This document shows, piece by piece, positions 24,295 to 33,133 of a stretch of DNA of 64,000 nucleotides (the first letter of the stretch is position 1; every line of letters starts with the position of its first letter). The stretch comes from Pseudomonas oryzihabitans (GTDB lineage Bacteria > Pseudomonadota > Gammaproteobacteria > Pseudomonadales > Pseudomonadaceae). The stretch is taken from the NCBI RefSeq assembly GCF_007665395.1, contig NZ_VDND01000014.1:37241-101240 (forward strand), written 5' to 3'. The notes under the pieces were generated by a model. The model did not search any database and was not told where the DNA came from. It saw only the letters and a program-made list of their open reading frames with translations. Position numbers and translations under genes: made by a program.

Positions 24295-25307
24295 GGTTTG
24301 GGTTTGCCCAGATCGCTGGCCAGGGCCTCGACGCCGTCCACCACCCGCAGCGAGGGGTTGAGGGTCGGGGCGTCCACCACCAGCAGGTGGTTCTCGCGCA
24401 CCGCGCGCAATTCGCGGGTCAGGGGGTCGCTGCGCAGGAAGGCCAGCTTCTTGTCGACGTCGTCGGCCGGGTACAGGCGGCGGTCCATGCGCGCCACGAC
24501 GATGTAGTCCGGGTCCAGGGCGGCGATGCGCTCCCAGCTCACCGCCGGCCATTCCTCGGCGCTGTCCACCACATTGCGCAGCCCCAGGGCGCGCGCGATC
24601 CAGGCGGGCGCACCGAGGTTGCCGGCCACCCAGGGGTCCCCTTCCAGGCGCGTACTGGAGAACCAGAACAGCACCGAACGACCCTGCACCCCGGCAGCCT
24701 TGGCTTTCTCGCCAGCAGCGGCGATGCGCCGGTCCAAATCAGCCGCCAGGCGGTCGCCGGCCGGCTGCACATCGAGGATGGCCGCCAGTTCGTGCACCTC
24801 GCGGGTTACCAGCTGCATGTCGAAGGGGGCGCTGCGGCTACCATCGCTGTTGGAGTCGGCGGTCACCGCCTTGCCTTCGCAATCGCTGGGCGCCACGTAG
24901 GCGGCGATGCCCAGGTTGGCGAAACGCGGGAAGTCCGCCACCTCACCGCCGGGACCGACGTGATAGGTGTACTGCGCCGCCACCAGGTCCGGCCGGGTAC
25001 CGACCACGGCCTCGAAGCTGGGCGCGTTGTCGGCCAGCCGCGGAATGCCCTTGCCCTCGTCCTGCAGGTCCGCGGGCAAGCCGCCGAACCAGACGCCGGT
25101 GCCCACCAGCCGCGCGGCCACACCCAGGCGCAGCAGCAGCTCGGTGCTGGCCTGGCCGATACTGACCAGGCGCTGGGGGGCGCGCTCGAAGACCAGGTCG
25201 CGACCGCAGTTGTGCACGGTCAACGGATAGTGGGTGGCGGCCTGGGCGGTGAAGGCCGAAACGGACAGTGCCGCGGCCGCGAGCAGCGGCGAAAGATGGC
25301 GAAGCAT
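24291..25307 (-). CDS. BtuF-like periplasmic corrinoid-binding protein
   Basis: A 338-residue precursor with a signal peptide (cleavage near AFTAQA) and a class III binding fold (APQRLVSIGQASTELLLRLGV, DPDYIVVARMD). A GGGAGAG ribosome site precedes the chosen ATG; upstream in-frame codons lie in the riboswitch. It is the first gene of a three-gene importer operon under a cobalamin riboswitch. The sequence is not very close to enterobacterial BtuF, so cobinamide or another corrinoid is also possible. Confidence 0.8.
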   Translation of the reverse strand: MLRHLSPLLAAAALSVSAFTAQAATHYPLTVHNCGRDLVFERAPQRLVSIGQASTELLLRLGVAARLVGTGVWFGGLPADLQDEGKGIPRLADNAPSFEAVVGTRPDLVAAQYTYHVGPGGEVADFPRFANLGIAAYVAPSDCEGKAVTADSNSDGSRSAPFDMQLVTREVHELAAILDVQPAGDRLAADLDRRIAAAGEKAKAAGVQGRSVLFWFSSTRLEGDPWVAGNLGAPAWIARALGLRNVVDSAEEWPAVSWERIAALDPDYIVVARMDRRLYPADDVDKKLAFLRSDPLTRELRAVRENHLLVVDAPTLNPSLRVVDGVEALASDLGKPKP

Positions 25308-25339
25308 GGACTCTCCCTGGGATGACGCGTCCCTTGTGG

Positions 25340-25480
25340 ATGATGGGTATCCCCTGGTGAGGTCTGGCTCGCTTCTCGCGAAGCTTACAGTGGCGCGACC
25401 GCGCCGGCTTCTCACCGGCTTCCCGCCAAGGGATCTAAGGGGTCGCCGACGGTGAACCAGCGGCGACCAATCTTCAAGCA
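25340..25480 (-). promoter_or_regulatory. Cobalamin riboswitch
   Basis: On the minus strand the leader shows the core of the cobalamin aptamer: GGGAAGCCGGTGAGAAGCC followed by the B12-box relative GCGCCACTGTAA (25385-25396), then GCGAGCCAGACCTC (25359-25372). The order and spacing fit the Rfam cobalamin element. It lies between the cobJ stop and the binding-protein start, so it likely shuts off the importer when adenosylcobalamin is abundant. Limits are approximate. Confidence 0.85.
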
Positions 25481-25492
25481 CTAGATGTTACT

Positions 25493-27163
25493 TTATAACA
25501 ACTCAGGATCATACCAGCGTGGCGTATAGACCCATTCGCCGCCATCGGCCCGCTTGAAGCGCCGGGTATGGCTGGAGCCGAGGATCACCAGGGTGCGTGA
25601 ATCGACCATCTCGCTGCGCAGGGCGCCGAGGCTGGTGTACTCGAGACCGCCGCCGGGCCGGCCGACGTCGCGGCCGAGGATCACCGGAGTGGTCGCCGGG
25701 CGACAGCTACGCAGGACATCCAGGGCCCGGTCCAGTTGGTGCGGACGGGCCTTGGAGATGGGGTTGTAGAAGGCCATGGCCAGGTCCGCCGCGGCAGCCT
25801 GGCGCAGCCGCTGCTCGATCACCGCCCAGGGCTTGAGGTTGTCGGACAGGGAGATCAGGCAGAAGTCGTGGCCCAGGGGCGCGCCGGCCAGGGCGGCGCT
25901 GGCCATGGCCGCGGTGATGCCCGGCAGGATCTCCAGTTCCACCGCGACCCAGCGCGGATCCGTGGCGCCTTCCAGCACCTCCAGCACCGCCGCGGCCATG
26001 GCGAAGACGCCGGGGTCGCCGGACGACACCATTACCACCTGGCGCCCACTGGCGGCCAGTTCGAAGGCATGGCGGGCGCGCTGCAATTCCTCGCGGTTAT
26101 CGCTGGCATGGGCCAACTGGTCGGGACGCAAGGGACCAGCCATGTTCACGTAGGTGGCATAGCCGAGCACGTCCTGGGCCTGGTCCAGGGCGCGCCGCAC
26201 CACTGGCGCCATCAACTCGGCCGCGCCGGGGCCGAGGCCCACCACGCTGAGGCGACCACGGCACTGCCCGAGGCGGTCCGGGTCCAGCGGCGTCCCGTGC
26301 AGGTGCAGGGCGATGCCTCGCTCCTGGGCCCGCGTCACGGTCGCCTGGGCGAAGTCCGGCGTGCTGGCGTCGACGAATCTCAGCGGTACGTCCAGCGCCT
26401 GGCTCAACTCGGCCAGGGCGGGCGCGGCCATGTCTTCGGCCCGCGCCAGGAGCACGGCCACGGCGCCTGGCGCGTAGCCGGTGCTGGCGAGCAGTTCGGT
26501 GACGGCAGCAGCGCTGGCATCGGCGCGTACCGCCACCAGCACCGCGCGGGGATGGATCAGCAGGGTGTGGTCGTCGGCACTGGCCAGCGGCGAGACCAGG
26601 ATGCGCTGGTGGGCGGCGGGATCGCGCGCCAGGGGCACCTCGTCCAGCCAGGGCGCCTCGCCCTCGATGCGCACCGGGGCACCGGCCAGCAGATCGGCCA
26701 CCCGGTGCTTGGCCACGTCGACGTCGGCCAGGGCATAGCCGGCCGGCGGATCGAGCAGACAGGTGCCGAACCTCAGCTCGCCGCTGGTGGTGATGGCTGG
26801 TGCCACCGCCAGCAGCGTACCCAGGGTGCGGGCCAGGCGATTGGTACCGGCCAGGCCACCCAGCAGGGGCACCACGGCGCTGCCGTCCTCGGCCACCGCC
26901 AGCACGGGCGGCTCGGCGGTCTTGTCGTCCAGGAGCGGCGCCAGGCTGCGGATGACGATGCCGGCGGCGCAGAGCACCACCAGCGGGCGTTGCTGCCGAT
27001 AGAGTTCACGCAAATGGTCGCCGAAGGCGGTGTAGCTCACGTCGCCTGCGACCCGTCCGGCCAGGCCGTGCACCAGGCTACCCGGCAGGCCAGCTTGCAA
27101 GCGGCGGGCGGTGGCCTCGGCGCCGGGGCCGAGGATGACGATGGCCGGACTCAGCCCTTCCAT
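25493..27163 (-). CDS. cobJ: CbiG-CobJ fusion: precorrin-3B C17-methyltransferase
   Basis: A 556-residue two-part protein. Residues about 1-295 are CbiG-like (N-terminal CbiG with VLCAAGIVIRSLAPLLDDK, C-terminal CobE-like part near 215-295). Residues about 305-550 form a tetrapyrrole methylase with SVVGLGPGAAELMAPV and MVSSGDPGVFAMAA, matching CobJ. CobJ methylates C17 of precorrin-3B and contracts the ring in the aerobic B12 pathway. This fusion is known in pseudomonads. It overlaps cobI by 13 bases and is the last gene of cobGHIJ, followed by the cobalamin riboswitch. Confidence 0.92.
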   Translation of the reverse strand: MEGLSPAIVILGPGAEATARRLQAGLPGSLVHGLAGRVAGDVSYTAFGDHLRELYRQQRPLVVLCAAGIVIRSLAPLLDDKTAEPPVLAVAEDGSAVVPLLGGLAGTNRLARTLGTLLAVAPAITTSGELRFGTCLLDPPAGYALADVDVAKHRVADLLAGAPVRIEGEAPWLDEVPLARDPAAHQRILVSPLASADDHTLLIHPRAVLVAVRADASAAAVTELLASTGYAPGAVAVLLARAEDMAAPALAELSQALDVPLRFVDASTPDFAQATVTRAQERGIALHLHGTPLDPDRLGQCRGRLSVVGLGPGAAELMAPVVRRALDQAQDVLGYATYVNMAGPLRPDQLAHASDNREELQRARHAFELAASGRQVVMVSSGDPGVFAMAAAVLEVLEGATDPRWVAVELEILPGITAAMASAALAGAPLGHDFCLISLSDNLKPWAVIEQRLRQAAAADLAMAFYNPISKARPHQLDRALDVLRSCRPATTPVILGRDVGRPGGGLEYTSLGALRSEMVDSRTLVILGSSHTRRFKRADGGEWVYTPRWYDPELL

Positions 27164-27891
27164 TTCACCCCCGGCACCACCACCAGCGAGAAATACGGCG
27201 AGGCCATGGGCTCGACCTCGTCCAGCGCCACGATGCGCTGGTTGCTCATGGTGGCGCGCTCGATATAGCGGGCGCGCTGATCCAGGCCCAGCTCTCGCAG
27301 GACCTGGCGCACCTTGTCGAAATTGCGGCCGAGTTTCATCACCACGGCGGCATCGGCGCTCTGCAGGCGCGCCTTCAATTCCTCGGCGGAGAGCACCCCG
27401 GAGAGCACGGTGAGGGTCTGGTTGCGATAGACCAGCGGCAGGCCGAGCATGGCCACGCCGCCGAGCATGGAGCAGACCCCCGGCACCACCTGGGCCTCGT
27501 AGCGCTCGGCCAGGCGGTCGTGCAGGTACATGTAGGAGCCGTAGAAGAAGGGATCGCCCTCGCAGATCACCGCCACGTCACGGCCGGCGTCCAGGTGGTC
27601 GGCCACCTGGGCAGCAGCGGTGTCGTAGAAATCGGCGATCACCGTCTCGTAGGACAGCGGCGGCGCCAGCTTCTCGGTGGTCACCGGATAGACCAGCGGC
27701 AGGCGCTGCTGGCCGTCCAGCAGATAACCCTCGATGACGCCATAGGCATTGCCGCCCTGGCCGACGTTGGCCTTGGCCTTGGCGACGAAATAGGCCACCA
27801 CCGGCGCGCCCTGCAGCAGGCGCAGGGCCTTCACGGTGATGAGTTCCGGATCGCCCGGGCCAACGCCCAGGCCGAGCAGGCGGCCGGCCAT
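27151..27891 (-). CDS. cobI: Precorrin-2 C20-methyltransferase
   Basis: A 246-residue SAM-dependent tetrapyrrole methylase that converts precorrin-2 to precorrin-3A. The family features are GLGVGPGDPELITVKALR at the start, the VICEGDPFFYGSYMYL loop and the VPGVCSMLG stretch. I start at MAGRLLGL; its ATG overlaps the cobH stop by one base. It belongs to the cobGHIJ minus-strand run. Confidence 0.95.
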   Translation of the reverse strand: MAGRLLGLGVGPGDPELITVKALRLLQGAPVVAYFVAKAKANVGQGGNAYGVIEGYLLDGQQRLPLVYPVTTEKLAPPLSYETVIADFYDTAAAQVADHLDAGRDVAVICEGDPFFYGSYMYLHDRLAERYEAQVVPGVCSMLGGVAMLGLPLVYRNQTLTVLSGVLSAEELKARLQSADAAVVMKLGRNFDKVRQVLRELGLDQRARYIERATMSNQRIVALDEVEPMASPYFSLVVVPGVKWKG

Positions 27892-28517
27892 CACTCCACC
27901 TCCGTGGCCAGGGCATTGACCGCCGCGGCGGCCATGGCACTGCCGCCCCGGCGGCCGCGGACGATGACATAGGGCACGCCGCGGCTGTCGGCCGCCAGGG
28001 CGTCCTTGGACTCCATCGCCCCGACGAACCCCACCGGCATGCCGAGGATCAGCGCCGGCTTGGGCGCCCCGGCGTCGAGCATTTCCAGCAGGTAGAACAG
28101 CGCCGTGGGGGCATTGCCGATCACCACCACGCTGCCGGCCAGGTGCGGCCGCCAACGCTCCAGGGCCACCGCCGAGCGGGTATTGCCCTGCTCCAGCGCC
28201 AGCTCGCGGATGCCTTCGTCGTGCAGGGTGCAGATCACCGGGTTGTTCGCCGGCAGCCGGGTGCGGGTGACGCCTTCGGCGACCATGCGTGCATCGCAGA
28301 GGATGGGCGCACCGGCCGCCAGGGCCGCGCGACCGGCCGCGCCGGCCCCCGCGGAAAAGGCCAGGTCCTGGACCACGTCGACCATGCCGCAGGCATGGAT
28401 CACCCGCACGGCGAGCTTTTCCAGGTCGGCGGGGATGGCCGAGAGATCAGCCTCGGCGCGGATAGTGGCGAAGGATTGGCGATAGATCGCCTGGCCGTCG
28501 CGTTCGTACTCAAGCAT
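27891..28517 (-). CDS. cobH: Precorrin-8X methylmutase
   Basis: A 208-residue enzyme that moves the C11 methyl to C12, converting precorrin-8X to hydrogenobyrinate. The family sequence includes VRVIHACGMVDVVQDLAFS (the catalytic-type His within IHACG), CDARMVAEGVTR and GNAPTALFYLLEM. It starts at MLEYERDG, overlapping the cobG end by 8 bases, and ends at the cobI start. The gene set implies the oxygen-dependent pathway. Confidence 0.95.
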   Translation of the reverse strand: MLEYERDGQAIYRQSFATIRAEADLSAIPADLEKLAVRVIHACGMVDVVQDLAFSAGAGAAGRAALAAGAPILCDARMVAEGVTRTRLPANNPVICTLHDEGIRELALEQGNTRSAVALERWRPHLAGSVVVIGNAPTALFYLLEMLDAGAPKPALILGMPVGFVGAMESKDALAADSRGVPYVIVRGRRGGSAMAAAAVNALATEVE

Positions 28518-29796
28518 CACTAGGGCTCCGGGCCAGCCAGGCGGCGGCCTCGTCGAGAGAAAGGTGGGTGGCGCGCCGCCGGCCCGGACCGGGCTGGGTG
28601 GCGTCGCGCACGAAGAGGTCATAGCGGCCGGGGGCCACGGCCAGCAGGGTATGGGGCGCCTGACCGGCCAGGGCGCAACTGCGCGGGCAGCCGGAAAGAT
28701 GGACCTCCACGCCGGCCGGCAGCCGTTCGGCCAGCTGCAGGGCATCGCCCTTGGTCTCGGCCTGGCCCTTGGCGCAGCCCTGGCTACCGGTACAGGCGAC
28801 CAAGCGGGCCAGGGGCGCGGCGGGGTCGACGGTCAGGTCCAGGGCCGCCAGGGCGGCGAGCAGCTCCGGCGCCTGGTAGACCGGCACATCCGGCAGCAGC
28901 AGGCCCTGCCAGGGGGTGAGGTGCAGGTCGCCGTTGCCCAGGCGCGCGGCGAGGTCGGCGACCGCAGCCAGGGTCGCCGTCGGGAGTCGACCCAGGGCGG
29001 GTTGGGCACCGACCCAGCAGAGGCCAGCTTGGCGCTGGCGGTGGATGCCCAGGCGTCTTGCGGTTTCCGCGGGGGCGCGTGGGTGCCGCGGAGCCGGCAG
29101 CAGGTCCAGACCCGCCAGCAGCGCTGCGGCCGGATGCTGCGCCAGCAACTGGCGCATGCGGCTCTGCTCAGGGCTGGCCAGGTCGAGGAAGCGATGCAGC
29201 AGCAGCGCCACCGTCGCCACCTCGCGCCCCAGCGGAATCAGGCCCAGGGGTGCGTCCAGCGGGGTGCCGGCGAGACCGAGCACATAGCCCTCGGCACGGG
29301 CCGCCAGCCAGACGTCATGGGGATGGTCGAGCCGCGTCAGGGCCTCGCCGCCGTCCAGTTGCAGGGCGAACTTGGCCGACAGCCCATGCAGCCGGCGGTC
29401 GCCTTCCACCAGGGCAAGCAATTCGGCGGCCAGGGGGCGGACGTCGCGCAACTGTTGCGGATCACGGCCCGCGGCGGGGCTGAGCAGCAGATTGCGCACA
29501 TCGTCGGCCGCCGGATCGGCTGGGCCCAGACCGGCGGCCTGCAGGGCAGCGACCAGGGCGTCGGCGCCGTCCGGGCGCACGCCGCGCAGTTGCAGATTGG
29601 CTCTGTTGGTCAGTTCCAGCACGCCGCTCGCCCAGCGCTCGCTGGCCTGGGCGATGGCGCGGGCCTGAACCGCCGTGAGGCGGCCGCCCGGCAACTTCAC
29701 CCGGCACAGGCCGCCATCGCGCGCGGGCACGATGCGCAGCAGGCCCGGACAGGCCGAAGGCCGCGGGACGAGGGCGGTGGGAAGCGGAGGATTCAC
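28510..29796 (-). CDS. cobG: Precorrin-3B synthase
   Basis: Oxygen-dependent ring hydroxylase and hallmark of the aerobic corrin pathway. The 428-residue protein is related to sulfite/nitrite reductases and retains the 4Fe-4S/siroheme cysteines in ACTGSQGCAKGQAETK and HLSGCPRSCA. It is the first gene of cobGHIJ. The 97-base gap to the divergent cobL (29797-29893) must hold both promoters; I see no riboswitch in it. Confidence 0.93.
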   Translation of the reverse strand: MNPPLPTALVPRPSACPGLLRIVPARDGGLCRVKLPGGRLTAVQARAIAQASERWASGVLELTNRANLQLRGVRPDGADALVAALQAAGLGPADPAADDVRNLLLSPAAGRDPQQLRDVRPLAAELLALVEGDRRLHGLSAKFALQLDGGEALTRLDHPHDVWLAARAEGYVLGLAGTPLDAPLGLIPLGREVATVALLLHRFLDLASPEQSRMRQLLAQHPAAALLAGLDLLPAPRHPRAPAETARRLGIHRQRQAGLCWVGAQPALGRLPTATLAAVADLAARLGNGDLHLTPWQGLLLPDVPVYQAPELLAALAALDLTVDPAAPLARLVACTGSQGCAKGQAETKGDALQLAERLPAGVEVHLSGCPRSCALAGQAPHTLLAVAPGRYDLFVRDATQPGPGRRRATHLSLDEAAAWLARSPSDA

Positions 29797-29893
29797 GGCG
29801 GAAGGTCGGGCTGAACGGGAAAGACGTTATTATGCCCGCTTTGCCCGACCCCTTGAAAACGCCCGGTCGGCTGACGTTCGATGAGGTTTGTTC

Positions 29894-31096
29894 ATGATCC
29901 CCTGGCTGACCGTGGTGGGTATCGGCGAAGACGGCTACCCCGGCCTCGGCAAGCAGGCGCGTCGCGCCCTGCTGGAGGCGCAGGTCGTCATCGGTGGCCC
30001 GCGCCAGCTGGCGCTGCTGCCACCCTGCATTGGCGCCACCCGCGAGCCCTGGCCGCAGCCCTTCGCCCTGGCCCCGGTGCTGGACCGGCGCGGCACCCCG
30101 GTCTGCGTCCTGGCCAGCGGCGATCCCATGCTGTTCGGCGTCGGCGCCAGTCTGTCGCGCCAGTTGTCGGCCGACGAATTGCAGGTATTGCCGGCGCCCT
30201 CCTCCTACTCCCTGGCCGCCGCGCGCCTGGGTTGGCCGCTGCAGGAGGTGACGCTGCTGTCGGTGGTGGCCCGGCCCCTGGCCGGGGTGGTGCGCCACCT
30301 GCATCCCGGCGCCCGGCTGCTGGTCCTGAGCAACGATGGCCGCAGTCCCGCTGCCCTGGCTGAACTGCTGGTGGCGCAAGGCTTCGGCGCCAGCCCGTTG
30401 CAGGTGCTGGAGCATCTGGGCGGCCCGCTGGAACGACGGGTTACCGGCCGCGCCCAGGACTGGTCGCTGGCCGAGGCGGCGGCGCTCAACCTGGTCGCCA
30501 TCGAGGTCCTCAGCGAGACCGGTGAGCCGGGCCTGCCGCTCACCCCCGGCCTGCCGGACGACGCCTATCGCCATGACGGCCAACTGACCAAGCGCGATGT
30601 GCGCGCCGTGACCCTGGCGCGCCTGGCGCCGCGCCCCGGCGAATTGCTGTGGGACGTGGGCGCCGGCTGCGGCTCCATCGGCATCGAATGGGCGCGCAGC
30701 CATCCCGGCTGCCGGGTACTGGCCATCGAGGCCGACGCCGGCCGCCAGGCTCATATCCGCCACAACCGCGACCACCTCGGCGCCCCGGCACTGCAACTGG
30801 TGGCCGGCCAGGCCCCGGAGGCCCTGGCCGGTCTGGCCACGCCGGACGCCATCTTCATCGGCGGCGGCCTGACCGCGCCCAGGGTGCTGGATACCTGCTG
30901 GGACGCGCTGCGTTCCGGCGGCCGCCTGGTCGCCAATGCCGTGACCCTACAGACCGAAGCGGCCCTGGTGGCCTTTCGCGCACACCACGGCGGCGACCTG
31001 ACTCGCCTGCAGGTGGCCCAGGCCCAGCCACTGGGCGCCTTCGACACCTGGCGCGCGGCGCTGCCCATCACCTTATTGGAGGTGGTGAAGTCGTGA
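29894..31096 (+). CDS. cobL: Precorrin-6Y C5,15-methyltransferase (decarboxylating)
   Basis: A 400-residue bifunctional enzyme. The N-terminal half (1-200) is CbiE-like, with VVGIGEDGYPGLG. The C-terminal half (about 205-400) is CbiT-like with the SAM motif LLWDVGAGCGSIGIEWA and IFIGGGLTAP. It methylates C5 and C15 and decarboxylates precorrin-6Y to precorrin-8X. I use the ATG at 29894 with GAGG upstream; a TTG two codons earlier is possible. It is separated from cobK by nearly 480 bases of repeats although both run in the same direction. Confidence 0.93.
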   Translation: MIPWLTVVGIGEDGYPGLGKQARRALLEAQVVIGGPRQLALLPPCIGATREPWPQPFALAPVLDRRGTPVCVLASGDPMLFGVGASLSRQLSADELQVLPAPSSYSLAAARLGWPLQEVTLLSVVARPLAGVVRHLHPGARLLVLSNDGRSPAALAELLVAQGFGASPLQVLEHLGGPLERRVTGRAQDWSLAEAAALNLVAIEVLSETGEPGLPLTPGLPDDAYRHDGQLTKRDVRAVTLARLAPRPGELLWDVGAGCGSIGIEWARSHPGCRVLAIEADAGRQAHIRHNRDHLGAPALQLVAGQAPEALAGLATPDAIFIGGGLTAPRVLDTCWDALRSGGRLVANAVTLQTEAALVAFRAHHGGDLTRLQVAQAQPLGAFDTWRAALPITLLEVVKS

Positions 31097-31109
31097 GTGT
31101 TGGAGTTGC

Positions 31110-31544
31110 CCCCCTCACCCCAGCCCTCTCCCCGAGGGGAGAGGGAGTGGCTTGGTGTGACCCTTTAATCCGCAGCGGTAAGCGGCGCCTCGCCCCCTCA
31201 CCCCGGCCCTCTCCCCGTAGGGGCGAGGGTGTCGTTCGCTGTGACGATCGGGGGGAAGTGCGGCGGTCAGGCGCTCGGCAGCTTCGTCGTGCTCTCATCA
31301 TTGATGAAAGCCTTGTGCAGGGCCTCGCCTCCTCACCCCAGCCCTCTCCCCGTAGGGGCGAAGGGGTCGTTCTGTGGTGGGTTGGAAGTCTGGCGTACGG
31401 GCTAACGCCCACTCGTCTTTCTGAGCGAGCTGCAATGACCGGCGGGAACGCCGCCTGCGAGGCCAGGACCCCGACTCCGCGGCTCAATCCCAGGCACCGG
31501 CTTTGCTCCCCTCTGCCCCCGGGAGAGGGGTCGGGGGTGAGGGT
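31110..31544. repeat. Four CCCTCTCCCC-type palindromic repeats between cobL and cobK
   Basis: Related elements lie at 31110-31147, 31193-31230, 31330-31366 and, in the opposite orientation, 31506-31544. The core is CCTCACCCCAGCCCTCTCCC followed by a complementary GGGGCGAGGG or GGGGAGAGGG. I see no gene between 31097 and 31574. The elements resemble those at 41692-41938 and 50395-50990. Each can form a GC-rich hairpin in the cobL-cobK transcript. Confidence 0.85.
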
Positions 31545-31574
31545 GCACGCCCACGACCTCGTCGGAGCCATCCC

Positions 31575-32297
31575 ATGAAGATCCTCCTGCTCGGCGGCAC
31601 CACCGAGGCCCTGGCCATCGCCCGCCAGCTTCCGGCAGATGCCCGCTACAGCCTGGCCGGCCTCGGCCGGGTGCCTCAGGACCTGCCCTGCCAGGTGCGG
31701 GTCGGCGGCTACGGCGGCGCCGCGGGCCTGGCGGCCTTTCTTGGCAGTGAAGGTATCGACCTGCTGCTGGACGCCACCCACCCCTACGCCGCCCAGATCA
31801 GCCATAACGCCGCCCAGGCCGCAACGAGCGCAGGCATCCCCTGCTGGGCTCTACGCCGCCCGGGGTGGCAGGCCGGGCCGGAGGACGATTGGCGCGAAGT
31901 GGCCGGCTGGGCCGAGTTGCAGACAGCGCTGGCGCCCTTCGCCCGCCCCTTCTTCACCCTGGGGCGCGAACCCCTGGAGCACCTGGGCGAGATCCCCGCC
32001 CATCAGTTCTGGACCCTGCGCCTGCTCGACGCCCATCCCGGCACCGCCCAGGCCCGCATCATCGCCGACCGCGGCCCCTTCGCCCTGGACGCCGAGCGTG
32101 CGCTCTTCGCCCAGGGCAACTTCGATGTGCTGATCAGCAAGAACAGCGGCAGCGCCGCTACCCAGCCCAAGTTGCAGGTAGCGCGTGAGCGCGGCCTGCC
32201 GGTGCTGATCCTGCGCCGCCCCGCCCTGCCCACCGTCGACCGCGAACTCGCCAGCGTCGCCGACCTGCTCGCCGCCCTCGCCGAAGAAATCCCATGA
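31575..32297 (+). CDS. cobK: Precorrin-6A reductase
   Basis: NADPH-dependent reductase of 240 residues starting MKILLLGGTTEALAIARQL, with LLDATHPYAAQISHNA and the C-terminal VLISKNSGS...ATQPKLQVARE typical of CobK/CbiJ. I chose this ATG because codons upstream encode repeat-derived low-complexity sequence. It overlaps cobM by 4 bases. Confidence 0.94.
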   Translation: MKILLLGGTTEALAIARQLPADARYSLAGLGRVPQDLPCQVRVGGYGGAAGLAAFLGSEGIDLLLDATHPYAAQISHNAAQAATSAGIPCWALRRPGWQAGPEDDWREVAGWAELQTALAPFARPFFTLGREPLEHLGEIPAHQFWTLRLLDAHPGTAQARIIADRGPFALDAERALFAQGNFDVLISKNSGSAATQPKLQVARERGLPVLILRRPALPTVDRELASVADLLAALAEEIP

Positions 32298-33025
32298 CCG
32301 TCCATTTCATCGGCGCCGGCCCCGGCGATCCCGACCTCATCACCGTCAAGGGCCAGCGGCTGATCCGCCAGTGCCCGGTGATCCTCTACGCCGGCTCCCT
32401 GGTGCCGGCGGCGGTGCTGGAAGGCCACCAGGCCGAGACGGTGATCGACACCGCCCAGCTGGATCTCGACACCATCGTCGGTCATCTCGCCGCCGCCCAC
32501 GCCCGCGGCCAGGACGTGGCCCGAGTGCACTCCGGCGATCCCTCGCTGTACGGCGCCATTGGCGAGCAGATCCGCCGCCTGCAGGCCCTGGGCATTCCCT
32601 ACGAGATCGTCCCCGGCGTGACCGCGACCGCCGCCTGCGCCGCCTTGCTGGGCTGCGAACTGACCCTGCCCGGCGTCAGCCAGACGGTGATCCTCACCCG
32701 CTACGCCAGCCGCACGGCCATGCCGGAAGGCGAGGCGCTGGCCGATCTGGCCCAGCACCGCGCGACCCTGGCCATCCACCTAGGCGTGGGCCAGCTGGAG
32801 CGCATCGTCGCCGACTTGCTGCCGCACTACGGCCCCAGCTGCCCGGTCGCCATCGTCCACCGCGCCAGTTGGCCGGACCAGGACAGCGTCCAGGGCACCC
32901 TAGCCGACATCGTCGAACGGGCACGCGACAAGGACTTTCGCCGCACCGCGCTGATCCTGGTCGGCGAGGTGCTGGCGCCGGGGGACTTCAGCGATTCCAA
33001 GCTGTACCGGCAGGGGCCGGGCTGA
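32294..33025 (+). CDS. cobM: Precorrin-4 C11-methyltransferase
   Basis: A 243-residue tetrapyrrole methylase that methylates C11 of precorrin-4. It starts MTVHFIGAGPGDPDLITVKG and carries VARVHSGDPSLYGAIGEQI and VPGVTATAACAALLGCELT, which set CobM/CbiF apart from CobI and CobJ. It overlaps cobK by 4 bases. CobF (precorrin-6A synthase) would act next and is not in the window. A palindromic repeat follows 5 bases after the stop. Confidence 0.94.
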   Translation: MTVHFIGAGPGDPDLITVKGQRLIRQCPVILYAGSLVPAAVLEGHQAETVIDTAQLDLDTIVGHLAAAHARGQDVARVHSGDPSLYGAIGEQIRRLQALGIPYEIVPGVTATAACAALLGCELTLPGVSQTVILTRYASRTAMPEGEALADLAQHRATLAIHLGVGQLERIVADLLPHYGPSCPVAIVHRASWPDQDSVQGTLADIVERARDKDFRRTALILVGEVLAPGDFSDSKLYRQGPG

Positions 33026-33029
33026 CGCC

Positions 33030-33122
33030 GTAGGTTGGGCTGAGGCGGCCTTATCGCCGAAGCCCAACACACCAAAGCTCGACGCCGCACCGTTGAGCTT
33101 CGCTGTGCTCAACCCAACCTAC
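33030..33122. repeat. Single copy of the GTAGGTTGGG palindromic element
   Basis: Complete left and right arms as in the 7981-8493 array, with a private middle and several compensating changes (for example GGCGGCCTTATCGCC in the left hairpin). It sits between the convergent cobM and deoC and could serve as a bidirectional structured end. Confidence 0.9.
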
Positions 33123-33133
33123 GTTCGTCCTGT

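Noticed and set aside
25308..25492. Extension of the binding-protein gene upstream to 25481
   Set aside because: The in-frame extension translates the cobalamin riboswitch and has no signal-peptide character; the ATG at 25307 has its own ribosome site.
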